Counted from the stretch's first letter, positions 43,922-55,157 are shown. The stretch is DNA of 64,000 nucleotides from Rhynchospora pubera (GCA_028095005.1 JAMFTS010000075.1:1-64000), one strand, 5' to 3'. Notes: generated from the sequence alone by a model not told the origin. Made by a program: numbers and translations.

Positions 43922-46900
43922 TCAAAATAATACCCCTTGCATGAAGTCCATAACTTCTGTCACGACACCATCAATCATTTCTTTGTTGTATGGTACTCCA
44001 ACCGGCTCGATCATCTGCATATTATGATAAACAAGTCAAAAATATTATTAGTTAGATCATGAAATTCTAAAATCTAATTGTTTGATCAAATGTTATTAGT
44101 TAAAAGAATAAGTTACTTACATGAGGTATTTCCTGAATTGCTATCCAATAAGATAATATGTTTTTCATGGCGAGCATTGTGAAATATCCACATTCTGTGC
44201 TGCCCTTTTGTATCGGACACTAATTAAAGATCCAACAAGAAAGATAGTTAAGATTTTGCACAGTTTCAGAAACCCTAGGTAGCTAATATATTTTTTTAAG
44301 TCTCGTACCTGAATTTTGTACCAATCAAATGTTGTTCGGGTCCTTGCGTTATATTTTCCATTTTCCATAAGGTATCGCTTGTATATCCTGCATACAATAT
44401 CATTAATAGCTTAAATAGAACCGTACTTAGTCCTTATCTCAATATCAAAATTTCATTTAGAAACGAAAACTTACTGGGTTATGAATCCCTTAATCAATAT
44501 CTTTGGATTCTTGCGCTCGATAGAATCTGCTATTTGAACGGTGCGCTTCTCGACATTAATAACAAGAAGGACCCAATGAAAGCTGCAAGAATAGAGATTA
44601 TTGTTTTCATGAAAATGAAACAAACATGTAAACGAGATAATTGATATTTTATTAGTTATAATTGTCCTTACTCTTGTAAATAAGGCAGAACCATATAATT
44701 GGATGAATATTGCGCGAATGACTTCATCAAGTAGTCCGCAGCTTGGTTTTGTTCTTGTTTGATTTTAGGAGCAGTCAACATCTCTGGATCTAATACGGTG
44801 ATGTTGTTTTCTCCCTCTGAAAGTTCATTCATCCAAAACCTACACTCACGGATATTAATTCATACATTTTTCACCTCCAATTGAATACGGTACTTTAAAA
44901 AAATATTTTAAAGGTTGAAAATTCATACCAAGAGTACAACTTGACGATCGACACGTTTAGAGATTCTCTTCTAAAGCATTGGAGGATGTCGCACAATTCA
45001 ACGTTGAACTTAACCTCGCCGCTGTGTGTACCCCAAACATCACATTTATGCAACTCAAAATTTTTCTCAAGCTCTGGTTGGAGCATCAATAGTTCATACA
45101 ATTCTCGTTCGGATGGGGTAAGCTTTTCAATTGCATCATGCTCAAGTAGCGGATCGCGAGCAACAATCGACCCTGAAATAATCAGACACAAAAGAATAGA
45201 TTATTCGACGTTGAACAACAATCTACCCTGAAACAATCAATTGAACTAATTAGGTTTTGGATGAACCTGCACTTGGAACCTTTGGACTCTCGATCACCTT
45301 TTTCGCCACCGCCTTGCTCGCATCTGGCTTCTTTTTTATCAAACTCTGCATTCAATGTCATCACATAATTAATTAGTGAGTTCTAATAGAGATGGATGAA
45401 ATAAATTATCATAATTAAATAAAACGATACCTTGTGGCCTATCTCCACCAAAAATGACGGCCATGGGAATCGCCCTCCTATATTATTTCCTAATAGCTCA
45501 TCTGACCTACCTGGGACTTGCCACTGACGAAAATCATCGCCTACTCGGAGAAGATGGATATAGAGTTGTTGATCAGTTAATGGCACGCCGTGTACGATCT
45601 GACCAACAACACTCGGAATAATATTTCCCTTGGCCACCTTAATCTTCTGGTTAAGATGATCAAGGGAAAAGAGATCGCACGGCGTTTCTTCCTGAAATTC
45701 AGTTCGATCAGAAACCCTAATGCTAAGCCAAACATAAATCTAAATAGAAAAGAGAAAAGTGATCAATATGAACCTGAACAACGCTTCTCGGATCCGGAGG
45801 CATATAGCTTGAGGCAACCGTTCGGAATAACTGCTCGTATGGCATTCCTGAGTCTACCTCAGCTTCAACGAATGGCTGGTACGGCGTCACAAATTGTTGC
45901 GGTGCTTGAAACTGCAATCCGCTACTGGCCAACCATTGTTTCACCTCCTGAAAATTATCAAGCAACCGGATGATGAATAATAATTTTCATTCATTTTGAT
46001 TACATTTTGACTGTCAAAAAGGATTACCTGAAAAGCTTCTTGTCTCGCCGCATTCATTATCTCCTCGGAGTGAATCAAGTCCCTTTTGGTTTTCTCAGCG
46101 GCTTCAGCTGCAACCCTGCTCATCAATTCTTCAATCTGGTCTGGTGCCATCCATCCTTCATGCGCATCCTTTCTAGGCTTTCTTTTATACACATCTTCCT
46201 TCTTGGTCCATAAAGGATATCCCCTGATTCTTCCTGGATGTTCTGGCCTGTCAACCGCCCGATTTAAGATTTCTTGTTCCGGTATTGACCCGGAATTGAT
46301 TTCACCAGACATGGCACTCAATCGACTGAATGCCTCAATAGTCGACGAATCAGAGCTATGGAACGTGTAAGTATCTAACAAGCAACAAACAAATCTTATT
46401 AATAATCACAAAACAGAATGTGAAGTTAGCATATATAATAAGTATTTACATGTGTAAGTACCTTTATCCTTCGTAGCCACAGTCCTTCCCATGAAATACC
46501 TTTGACTCCTCGGTTCCAAATCGCCGATGGTAATGCTCGTGGAACCGGCCCCTTCAAAATCTCCGGGTATGACAATCTTGTCTGTAGGTTTCCATGAACC
46601 TTTTTTTCCTCTATAGCCAGTGGAACCCATCCTATGAGGCTCTTTCCATTTCTTTCTCAACTCCTTCGCTTTGTTGCTCTTTTGTACAAAATCTGCACCC
46701 GTCCTTTTCTTGAAAAATTCTTCCCATTCCTTTTGTGAGATTGGGTGTTTATCGCATGGATTTTTTGGATTGTTTGGATCGGCATTTGTGATGTACTCCT
46801 CAGCAATCCTACTTCTATAAGCCCTGTGACTTATGCCCATCGCTTTGAGAGTATTGTTCATGGCTTTATCATCTTCGATGTTGAACATTTTCTGAAACAT

Positions 46901-47282
46901 AACGAAACGTTAGTTAATTGGTAGCATAGAAATTTAAATTAGATGATTTAAGTAAAAATTTATTCACCTTGATGTCCAACCACAACTCAAGTCTGGTTTC
47001 CTTTGAAACGTCCTTCCGCCAATCATTAATTGTGATTGGCACTCTTACTCTAGCCAGATACCCGCAATATGATGCAAATTTGTTCACCGCCTCTTCAGTA
47101 CCAATTGGCACTCCTTCTTTGTCAAATTTAATCTCATACTTTTCCCCAGCAGCTTTTTTCCTCCTAAACTCTTCCATTGTCGTTCTGCTCCTTTTCTTTA
47201 TTTCGAACGTTGTGACCTCCTCATCGCTGGATTCTGTACCAGCCTGTTCACCCTGTAAATCTCTATCTTGGTCTCCAGACAT
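43922..47282 (-). CDS. CACTA-2 second gene: TNPA/Transposase_24-like N-terminus fused to Ulp1-like (C48) protease, 12 exons
   Basis: The exons in transcript order are 47282..46968, 46891..46462, 46374..46028, 45947..45774, 45691..45431, 45345..45267, 45172..44929, 44839..44672, 44582..44475, 44387..44309, 44219..44121 and 44014..43922. Total 2,397 nt, 798 aa, with all junctions GT-AG and in phase. Residues about 40-270 resemble the plant transposase (Ptta/En/Spm, PF03004-like) region of CACTA accessory proteins (ITINDWRKDVSKETRLELWL; HPISQKEWEEFF). The C-terminal part is an Ulp1/SENP cysteine protease fold with apparent catalytic His675 (FHWVLLVI), Asp692 (IADS), Gln739 (CPIQKG) and Cys745 (TECGYF). 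All four are present, so activity is plausible. This family normally cleaves SUMO or related proteins; the substrate here is unknown. The start is the first ATG of exon 1; upstream non-coding exons may exist. Gene order after TNP2 on the same strand is usual for plant CACTA elements. Confidence 0.85.
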
Positions 47283-47324
47283 ATCTATTAACAAATAATT
47301 AACAACAATGAAAGCAATCAAATC

Positions 47325-47485
47325 AAGTTAACATAAACATAAACATAAACAAACATAAACATAAACATAAACAAACATAAACATAAACATAAACAACACA
47401 AACATAATATATTAACATAAACATAAACATTAAACGACAAGTTCAATCTCAAATAACAAAATACATTAACATAAACATAAACATT
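47325..47485. repeat. (AAACAT)n-type microsatellite
   Basis: Degenerate AACATA/AAACAT hexamer repeats just 5' of the start exon of the CACTA-2 protease gene. Confidence 0.9.
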
Positions 47486-47538
47486 CAGTTGGATAAGAAA
47501 CCCTAATACTAAACCAAACATAAATCTAAATCCTAAAA

Positions 47539-47844
47539 CTAGTCTTCATCATCCGACAAAATAATGACTTCATCATCATCATCCGACAAAACAATGACTT
47601 CTTCTCTCCATTCTGTGTACGGTGCCACAAACTTGTCAATCAAAAGCTTGAAAAAAATTGCATGTTTTTCATATTTTGAGAGGCTCGGTTGCCCCTGGTT
47701 TTGAGAGGCTTGGTTTTGGTTTTGAGAGGCTTGGTTTTGGTTCGTCTGGTTTTGAGAGGATGGATTGGCACGAACATTGCGCCTAACATAGACTCGTTCG
47801 ATCGGCTTTTTCCCCTTTGAATTGCTTCCTTCACCTTTCTCCAT
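47539..47844 (-). CDS. CACTA-2 small ORF with tandem SUMO-interaction-like motifs
   Basis: ATG-started, 101 aa, on the same strand as and just upstream of the protease gene. The N-terminus is basic (KGKKPIERVYVRRNVR), followed by a Gln/Asn/Ser repeat (NQASQNQ units). The last 19 residues carry two copies of a hydrophobic core followed by Ser-Asp acid runs (VIVLSDDDDE and VIILSDDED), which fit the SUMO-interaction motif pattern. It may be an independent small protein, or an upstream exon of the next gene read past its donor. It has its own stop and no clear donor was found. Assignment as a gene is tentative. Confidence 0.45.
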   Translation of the reverse strand: MEKGEGSNSKGKKPIERVYVRRNVRANPSSQNQTNQNQASQNQNQASQNQGQPSLSKYEKHAIFFKLLIDKFVAPYTEWREEVIVLSDDDDEVIILSDDED

Positions 47845-48089
47845 TACTACCTAATTAAAACACCATATATAATATATATTAATGTTTGGCGCAATGTTCA
47901 ATTTATTCAAACATGAACAAGTTTAAAATTCAAATAATTAAAAATACATAAATTTAAAATTCATTTAATTAAAATACAATAATATTCAAACATGAATTCA
48001 TACACAAATAACATAAACTTCAAATTACATAAATAAAGTTCACACAAAATAACATAGATAATTTTATTAATTCCTAAGACAATTCAACC

Positions 48090-48344
48090 CTAATTCTTCT
48101 CTTCCTTATTCTTCTCCTCCTTATTCTTCTCCACCTCCTTATTCTCACTGGATCCCTCATCTATTTTAACTCCCATACTAAAATCAGGGCCCCTTTCACA
48201 GCCTGGAGGAAGACGACGTACAGCCGAGACAGCCCTTCTTTTGAGAGGTCCGTAAAATGGGACCCTTTTTGACACCACCTTAGGTGTTTCCTCCCCCACC
48301 TTGGATTCCTCCCCCACCTTATTGACGTTTTGATCCTTCTCCAT
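48090..48344 (-). CDS. CACTA-2 small ORF, Lys/Glu-rich, unrecognised
   Basis: ATG-started, 84 aa. It starts MEK like the neighbouring 101-aa ORF, contains a short repeat (KVGEESKVGEE) and a conserved-looking middle (RVPFYGPLKRRAV), and ends with EEKNKEEKN repeats. No known domain. The position, between the CT-rich leader and the protease gene on the same strand, suggests it is part of that transcription unit or the leftover of an accessory gene. Confidence 0.35.
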   Translation of the reverse strand: MEKDQNVNKVGEESKVGEETPKVVSKRVPFYGPLKRRAVSAVRRLPPGCERGPDFSMGVKIDEGSSENKEVEKNKEEKNKEEKN

Positions 48345-48574
48345 CTAATTTCCATTTTAAATAAAATTCTTAACTCCTTATCCATAATCAATTCACAATG
48401 CAAATATATATCTAATAATCAATTCACAATTCCTTATCCATAATCAATTCATATGCACATCTATTCCTAGCATAGTTCCTTATCCATAATCAATTCCTAA
48501 CTTTTTTGCATTTCAGTCCCTATTATTTGCATAATCAATTTCTAGCATTTTTTGCAGTTTAGTCCATATTAAAT

Positions 48575-48960
48575 AAATTGTGCTTTATGCACCACAAAAC
48601 AGCCCAATATTATCCCAAAACAGCCCCCAAACAGTTCAAATTTATGCACATTAGTCCCTAAAATTGTGCTTTATGCACCATAGCAACAAACAGCCCAATA
48701 TCATCCCCAAAACAGCCCCCAAACAGTTCAAATTTATACACATTAGTCCCTAAAATTGTGCTTTATGCACCATAGCAACAAACAGCCCAATATCATCCCC
48801 AAAAACAGCCCCCAAACAGTTCAAATTTATGCACATTAGTCCATAAAATTGTGATTTATGCACCACAGCCCCATATCAACCCCAAAACAGTTCAAATTGT
48901 GCATTTCAGTCCAAAATAAAACAGTTCAAATTATGCAAAATAGTCCCTAATTTAAACAGT
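48575..48960. repeat. Tandem repeat, about 90-bp unit, four copies
   Basis: Units start TGTGCTTTATGCACCA at about 48579, 48665, 48757 and 48850, each followed by CAGCCCAATAT, CCCCCAAACAGTTCAAATTT and ATTAGTCC. The region lies between the CT-rich leader and the small ORFs of CACTA-2. Confidence 0.85.
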
Positions 48961-49440
48961 TCAAATTTTGAGAGAAAAAAGAAAGGGATTACTTGAGAGT
49001 TGGGGGTTGAGAGTTGCTGGCTGGCTGTCACAGCTGAGAGAGCGACAAAGGGATTGCTAACAGAGAAACAGTGAAAGGGAGTCAGTGAGAGAGAGAGAGA
49101 GGAGACAGAGAGGGAAAGGAAGAGGAGACAGAGAGGGAAAGGAAGAGGGGTTTACCTTCGAGAGAGAGAGGGGAGTTGCTGGCTGTAGGAGTTGAGAGAG
49201 CGGCAGAGAGAGAGGGATGGAAACTGCACAACAAAGAGAGACAGAGAATGAGAGGGACTCAGAGAGAGCGAGGGAGTGAGAGGGGGAAGGAGGGGAGAGG
49301 GATTACCTTTTACGAGAGAGGGCCGCCGAGAGGGAGTCAGAGAGGGAGGCTAGGATCAGAGAGGGAGTCAGAGAGGCGCCGAGAGAGCTGAGTGCTTCTG
49401 TCGAGAGCTAGGGTTTTAAGAAAGAGGCGAGATCGAGAAA
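48960..49440 (-). promoter_or_regulatory. CT-rich leader-like tract of the CACTA-2 second gene
   Basis: On the minus strand this is CT-rich with repeated CTCTCTC and a CCCTAGCTCTCG start, closely like 26470-26920 of CACTA-1. It sits directly downstream of the internal palindrome cluster and is a likely promoter/5' UTR. Plus-strand frames through it are repeat-derived. Confidence 0.5.
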
Positions 49441-49464
49441 GGAAAGAAGTGACGGACAGACGCC

Positions 49465-49750
49465 AGGCTGGGATAATAATATAAAGGGTTTGAACCTTCT
49501 GTAACGGTTATTAGCTAATAACCGTTACAGAAGAGCCTAATCTGTAACGGTTATTAGCTAATAACCGTTACAGAAGGTCAAACGTTTTTACTAATAACAT
49601 TCTGTAACGGTTATTAGCTAATAACCGTTACAGATTAGGCTCTTCTGTAACGGTTATTAGCTAATAACCGTTACAGAAGGTTCAAACCCTTTATATTATT
49701 ATCCCAGCCTAATCTGTAACGGTTATTAGCTAATAACCGTTACAGATTAG
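49465..49750. repeat. CACTA-2 internal palindrome cluster forming one 246-bp foldback
   Basis: Six copies of TGTAACGGTTATTAGC with its inverse. The stretch 49465-49710 is also one long inverted repeat: the outer arm AGGCTGGGATAATAATATAA returns as TTATATTATTATCCCAGCCT, and the inner TAATCTGTAACGG segments pair as well. The cluster lies just upstream of the second gene, as the ACCGGT cluster does in CACTA-1. Confidence 0.9.
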
Positions 49751-50103
49751 TTTAATTTCATTTTTTTTTTAACTTTAAAGTTTGTGTCTGTTTTAATTTC
49801 ATTTAGTACTGATATTTTCAGTGTTGGTTTATCCATGCATGTTATTAAGTGTTTTGACTGAATTTAATTTTTGTGTTGGTTACACATGAATTTAATTTTG
49901 TTTTACATTTTTTCTAACAAAATAAAATTACAATTTAGAAAATTAACAAAAAATAAAAATACATTAGCTCCTTGTTAACAAAATATTTCACCAATTAATG
50001 ACCTGCAAAAAATAAAAATAAAATTATTAACTTAACAATTTAGCATATCTATGTTAAGTTTAATTTATATTAGCACATAACAGTTTTTTAAACTCACATG
50101 TGA
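49751..50103. other. CACTA-2 spacer 3' of the transposase, no gene seen
   Basis: AT-rich sequence expected to hold the transposase 3' UTR and polyadenylation site. Confidence 0.5.
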
Positions 50104-53100
50104 TTATGTAGCTACTTTCTTTTTTTTCCTTCGTGTGTCGACCCACACGCCTTCGGTGTTATCTGTACGCCTACAACTGATCGATACTGGCTGTGGTGTA
50201 TCGTCGATACCGATAGAAAAAGGAGGTATTTCCTCGAAGTGGTCGTATGCTTCTTCATCTACGACATCACCAACACCGACAATACGTCTTTTTCCTGAAA
50301 GTGGCAAGTAATAAATAAGATGAACATTTGTACTCAATAAGGTGAACATTTGTACTTAAATAAGATGAACATTTACCTTGAAGCACAACATGTCTTTTCT
50401 TATCCGCCGGATCTTGAATGTAAAAAACTTGCATTGCTTGCTTATTTGCAAGTATAAAGGGATCGTCTCGATAAGCCCTTTTATTGAAGTCAACAGTTAT
50501 AAATCCCATCTTGTCTTTTTTAACTCCACCGTGACCGTTGTCGATCCATGCACACTTGAATAAGGGTATCTTAAATTTCAGGTAATCTAGTTCCCAAATC
50601 TCCTCGATCCACCCATAATAATTAGCCGACCTAACATTATCACTAGATAAAGCTACAACAGTGACTCCACTATTTTGCACAGCACTTTTACCATCCTGTT
50701 TCCTTGTGTACCAGGTAAATCCATTCAAGTCATACCCTTGGTATGTCTCGACCACGGCATCAGGACGTCTTGATAACCATTTCACGGTTTCATCGACCTC
50801 TGTTCCTTCTTTCAACTGGGACTGTACTTTATCTTCTAGCCATTGGACAAATTTTATTTCATGCTCTATGGTAATCAAGTTTTCGGTGTAAGAAGGGTAT
50901 TGTTCACGTAACTCGATTAGATGTTCATTGATGTAAGGCGCCACAATAGCAAGATGTTGGAGAACTTTCATATGTGCTTTGGTTCTCATTGCAAGATCCG
51001 GTATATGAGTACTAGCTCCAATTGTACCTGAAAGGTGAACAAATATTGTGCTTTAAGTGAACATTTGTGCTAAATAAGGTGAACAAATATTGTGCTTTAA
51101 GTGAACATTTGTGCTAAATAAGGTGAACAAATGTGCTAAATTAGGTGAACATTTGTGCTAAATAAGGTGAACAAATATTGTGCTTTAAGTGAACATTTGT
51201 GCTAAATAAGGTGAACATTGGAAGTTAATGTATAACCTTTTCCTTCAAGTCTACCCTCATGTCGAGACTTTGGAAGACCGATTGGTTGTACATCCTGCAA
51301 ATAATCGGTGTAGTACTCAATAACCTCCTCGGCCACATATCCTTCCACTATGCTTCCTTCTGGTTTAGATCGGCTACGAACAAGCCCCTTCAATTGACCC
51401 ATGGCTCTTTCGAAAGGATACATGTATCGTAGAAATACAGGACCACACATTTTTATCTCTCTAACTAAATGAATGGTCAAATGCACCATGGAGTCAAAAA
51501 ACGATGGCGGAAAGTACATTTCCAGCTCACATAGGGTTAGTACAACACCTTCTTGTAACTTGTCCAAACTATTCGGATCAATCACTTTAGAGCAAATGGA
51601 ATTAAAGAAAAAACACAACTTAGTGATGGTTTTCCTCACTTCTTCCCTTAGAATTCCTCGAATTGCGACCGGAAGTAACTGGGTCAGTAGGACGTGATAA
51701 TCATGTGACTTCATACCAAGTAATTTGTTGTCCTTAATAGAAACCTTTCTTGATATATTCGAGGAATAACCAGTAGGAACCTTAATAGATTTCAGGCATT
51801 CTAATAAGCTTTTTTTCTCTTGCTTTGATAAATTAAATTGTGCTGCAGGCAGCCAAGTTTGGCTTTTTCCCTTATCTTGTGCCGCTAGTTCTTGCCGGAT
51901 CCCCATTTCAACCATGTCCTTCCTCGCATTTACGCCATCTTTAGTTTTCCCTTGAATTTCCAACATGCAACCGATCAAAGCTTCACATATGTTCTTTATT
52001 ATGTGCATCGCATCTAAGCAATGCCTAATCTCCAAACTCTGCCAATATTCAAGATTCCAGAATATAGACTTCTTCTTCCATATCCCCTTGGGTATCTCAT
52101 TAGCAAATTTCTTACCAAATTTTACATTAATGTCCTTCACCTGTTGATACACCCATGAACCGGATAACGGTATTGGGGCCTTGTCTTTTTCTACAGTACC
52201 GTCAAACCTTTCCTTGTCTCGACGGTAAGGGTGGTTGCGGTTCTTAATAAACCTCCGGTGTCCCAAGTAAACATTTTTTCTGGAGTTTTTCAGGTACACA
52301 GAATGGGTGTTTTCCATGCAAATAGGACACGCTTTCGCTCCTTTATTCCTATACCCTGACAGGTTTCCGTATGCAGGAAAATCATTAATTGTGCAAAATA
52401 TCATGGCACGGAGGTTAAACTCACTTCTAGAGTGTGCATCATATATTTTCACTCCATTCTGCCACAATTCACCAAGGTCATCTATTAATGGAGCCAAGTA
52501 CACATCTATATCATTACCTGGTTGCTTGGGACCAGAAATCAACAAGGGCATCATCATGTATCTCCTTTTCATGCATAGCCAGGGAGGAAGATTGTAAATA
52601 CACAACAAGACCGGCCACGTAGTCTGTCGGCTACTCATGTTGCCGTAAGGATTCATCCCGTCTGTACATAAACCCAATCTCAAATTTCTAGGTTCACTGC
52701 CGAAATCTTCAAATTCCATATCTATATTTATCCAATCTGGATAGTCTGCTGGGTGTCTGAGCATGCCATCGCCTTTTTTCCTGCAGTCTGCGTGCCATCT
52801 TAACAATTTGGCATCCTTCGCGTTAGAGAAAAGCCGCTGGAATCTTGGTATTATTGGTAGATAAAACACCACTTTTGCAGCTGGTCCCTTACTACCTTCA
52901 TCTTCAATTTGATCGTCCCTCGGTTTATACCGTGACGCATTACACTTTGGACATTTATGCAAGTCTCCGTACTCATTCCGGAATAATATGCAGTCATTTG
53001 GACATGCATGAATTCTCTCAACTCCAATTTTTAAAGGACATAACATCTTTTTAGCCTTATAAATTGAATCTGGCAACTGGTTATCTTTTGGAAGAAATTC

Positions 53101-53694
53101 TTTATGTAATAGTTTGAGCAAAGATGTGAAACTTGCATCACTCCATCCATTTTTGGCTTTAAAATTGAACAGTTTGAAAACAGCATTAAGTTTTGATAAT
53201 TCACAACCAGGATATAAAGCTATTTTATCTTCTTCACGTAACATACCAAAAATTTCAACATTATCAACAAAATTTTCATCCACATTGTTCACAATTTCAT
53301 CTAAATCGGCATTAAATTCTGAGTTATCTACATTTCTATCATCATCTACATTCTCATCATCAAATACATTGACATCATCAATTTCATCATCCAATGATAC
53401 ATTTTCTTCCTCATACACAGAATCCAATACATTTGTGCTAGTACTATCCCCCCCATTCTCTCCATGGAGTGTCCACCGACTATAATCCGGTTGAAATCCA
53501 TTTATAATCAAATGAGCCTTCACTTCTTCAAAATTAGACCACTTCAACAAATTCTGACAAACACGACAAGGGCAATACATTTTATCATCTTCTTTCATTT
53601 TCAAATTCTCTTTAGCACAAACCATAAATTCTTCAAGTCCTCTCAAAAATGTAGACGAGCATCGATTACTTGAGTACATCCACGTCCGATCCAT
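50104..53694 (-). CDS. CACTA-2 TNP2-like transposase, 3 exons, uninterrupted
   Basis: The exons in transcript order are 53694..51237, 51027..50377 and 50294..50104; 3,300 nt, 1,099 aa, GT-AG and in phase. The ATG chosen directly follows a TTGTTCAG acceptor-like signal and matches the CACTA-1 start; an upstream in-frame ATG at 53745 is probably intronic. Domains: Transpos_assoc-like Cys-rich N-terminus (residues 1-80, CPCRVC), an acidic linker (about 95-150), zinc-ribbon-like Cys pairs (231/235 and 248/251), the Transposase_21 (TNP2) core about 270-560 with LCTDGMNP (342-349), a DUF4218-like region about 640-760 and a DUF4216-like region in exon 2 (YYGWIEEIWELD). The enzyme cuts at the CACTA ends. 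Both introns consist largely of one minisatellite and are absent from CACTA-1. No stop or frameshift was found, unlike the CACTA-1 copy. Confidence 0.92.
51028..51236. repeat. Minisatellite making up transposase intron 1 of CACTA-2
   Basis: Repeats of GTGAACATTTGTGCTAAATA and GGTGAACAAATATTGTGCTT fill almost the whole 209-bp intron. The 82-bp intron 2 (50295-50376) has the same TAAGATGAACATTTGTAC-like unit in about three copies. Confidence 0.92.
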
Positions 53695-53778
53695 CTGAAC
53701 AATAAAATTTATGCAAATTATTAGGGTTTCGGACCAATTTGTCATATTAGGTTTTCGGACCGGTCACCATCCTAGCCC

Positions 53779-54064
53779 GCTCTTTGGATACTCTGTCTCA
53801 TTAGCGAGCGTACGTTAGATGCAATGTGCTATCTGAGAAAAATTCGGCAGCATTTCCCCTTATGTTCCCTGAATACGTCAACACACGATTGCTCGTGCGT
53901 ACGTATCCGTGGGAACACAAGGGAAATGCCGCCGAATTTTTCTCAGACAACACATTGCATCTAACGTACAACTCGCTGTCCTAAATGAGACAGATCGTAT
54001 CCAAAGAGCAGTACTCCCGACCGGGAGTACTATCCGAGATTAATCCCTAATGGATTAATCTCGG
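53779..54064. promoter_or_regulatory. Three-hairpin cassette upstream of the CACTA-2 transposase
   Basis: The mirror of 22101-22389 on the opposite strand. Hairpin C has arms 53779-53869 and 53911-54009, hairpin B is 54010-54031 and hairpin A is 54034-54064. Read in the transposase direction, hairpins A and B are identical to CACTA-1 and C is nearly so. Exactly 84 bp separate the cassette from the inferred ATG in both elements. Confidence 0.75.
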
Positions 54065-54597
54065 ACGGGCAATGACCTAAATTCAGTTGAGTTCCGGTAT
54101 TTGGTTCCTATATGACAATACAAAATTCATGCCTATATATATATATATATATATATGCAAATTATTAACGAAATGCAAATAATTTAAAAAAAGAGAAGTT
54201 CATGAAAATATACTTTCAATTGTGTGCCTTCCGATCCGTTGAATCGTGCGACTTATCCGGCCGATGTAAGATCTTCTCCTATTCAATGATATCTTAAAAT
54301 ATATAAAAAAACAAAAATAACCATAAAATTAATGAAAAAATCGAAATAAATAAGAAAAAAATGTAAAAAAAAAATTACGGTTCAAATTTAATTTTTTTTA
54401 CCTTAAATCTGCTCTCCTTCTTATTCTCTTTCTAATTATTATTTTTTCAGAATTTTTAGAAATTTTTGGCTATTTTTTTGGAGTGAAGCCACCACCACAA
54501 ATTCGCAATAAATGAGAAGATCAGAAAAGAGTTAAGTGATGCGGCGCTCTAGCTGTGAGTTTGTTGGGATGGGGAGAAGACCTAAATACAGAACTAT

Positions 54598-55065
54598 TCT
54601 GTAACGGTTATTAAAAAATAACCGTTACATAATCATAAAAATATAAAAAAAAGCCGTTACAGAATCATAAAAACATTAATAAAATTCGTGCTAAAATATG
54701 TAACGGTTATTAGAAAATAACCGTTACAGAATCATTAAAAAATAAAAAAAAACGTTAACCTACTGTAACGGTTATTTGCTAATAACCGTTACAGCAGATG
54801 GTTGATATTAATATATTTCTTTTTTCTTTTCTGTAACGGTTGATGGATAATAACCGTTACAGAATATAAGAAATCTGTAACGGTTCTAATCCAACAACCG
54901 TTACAGAAGGTTGATGCATTTTTTTTCCCTGGCCATGACGGAAATGTTATTACGGTTGTTTAATAATAACCGTTACAGATTTGTGGCGCCAATTTTCCCG
55001 CCTAATGCCTCACTATTCTGTAACGGTTATTTAAAAAACCGTTACAGAAGTGCCGTTACAGAAGG
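54598..55065. repeat. CACTA-2 subterminal palindromic repeats (transposase end)
   Basis: Copies of TGTAACGGTTATT with inverse partners, more variable in spacing than at the other end, running to the terminal TIR. Confidence 0.92.
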
Positions 55066-55157
55066 TCCTTTTTCCCGTAGTGTACAGTAACATTTTTTAC
55101 CAATACAAAAAGAAATTACATTGGATGAAAGTGTGGGGAAACGAAACCAAATTTTCA

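Larger units (their letters stand above)
43213..55082. mobile_element. CACTA-2: complete, possibly autonomous CACTA transposon, TSD TAC
   Basis: The element is 11,870 bp, begins CACTACGCG and ends CCCGTAGTG (inverse CACTACGGG), and is flanked by TAC at 43210-43212 and 55083-55085. On its minus strand it carries a three-hairpin cassette, an uninterrupted TNP2-like transposase gene, an internal palindrome cluster, a CT-rich leader, two small ORFs and an uninterrupted 12-exon gene with an Ulp1-like protease domain. The subterminal repeats use TGTAACGGTTATTA palindromes, unlike the ACCGGT repeats of CACTA-1. Perfect TSD, matching TIRs and open frames suggest recent insertion and possible autonomy. 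Expression cannot be judged from sequence. Confidence 0.95.

Noticed and set aside
45590..47298. Plus-strand ORFs of 68-127 aa
   Set aside because: They are shadows of the 12-exon minus-strand protease gene, whose exons all join in phase.
49176..49391. Plus-strand Arg/Glu-rich frame in CACTA-2
   Set aside because: It is the antisense of the CT-rich leader-like tract.
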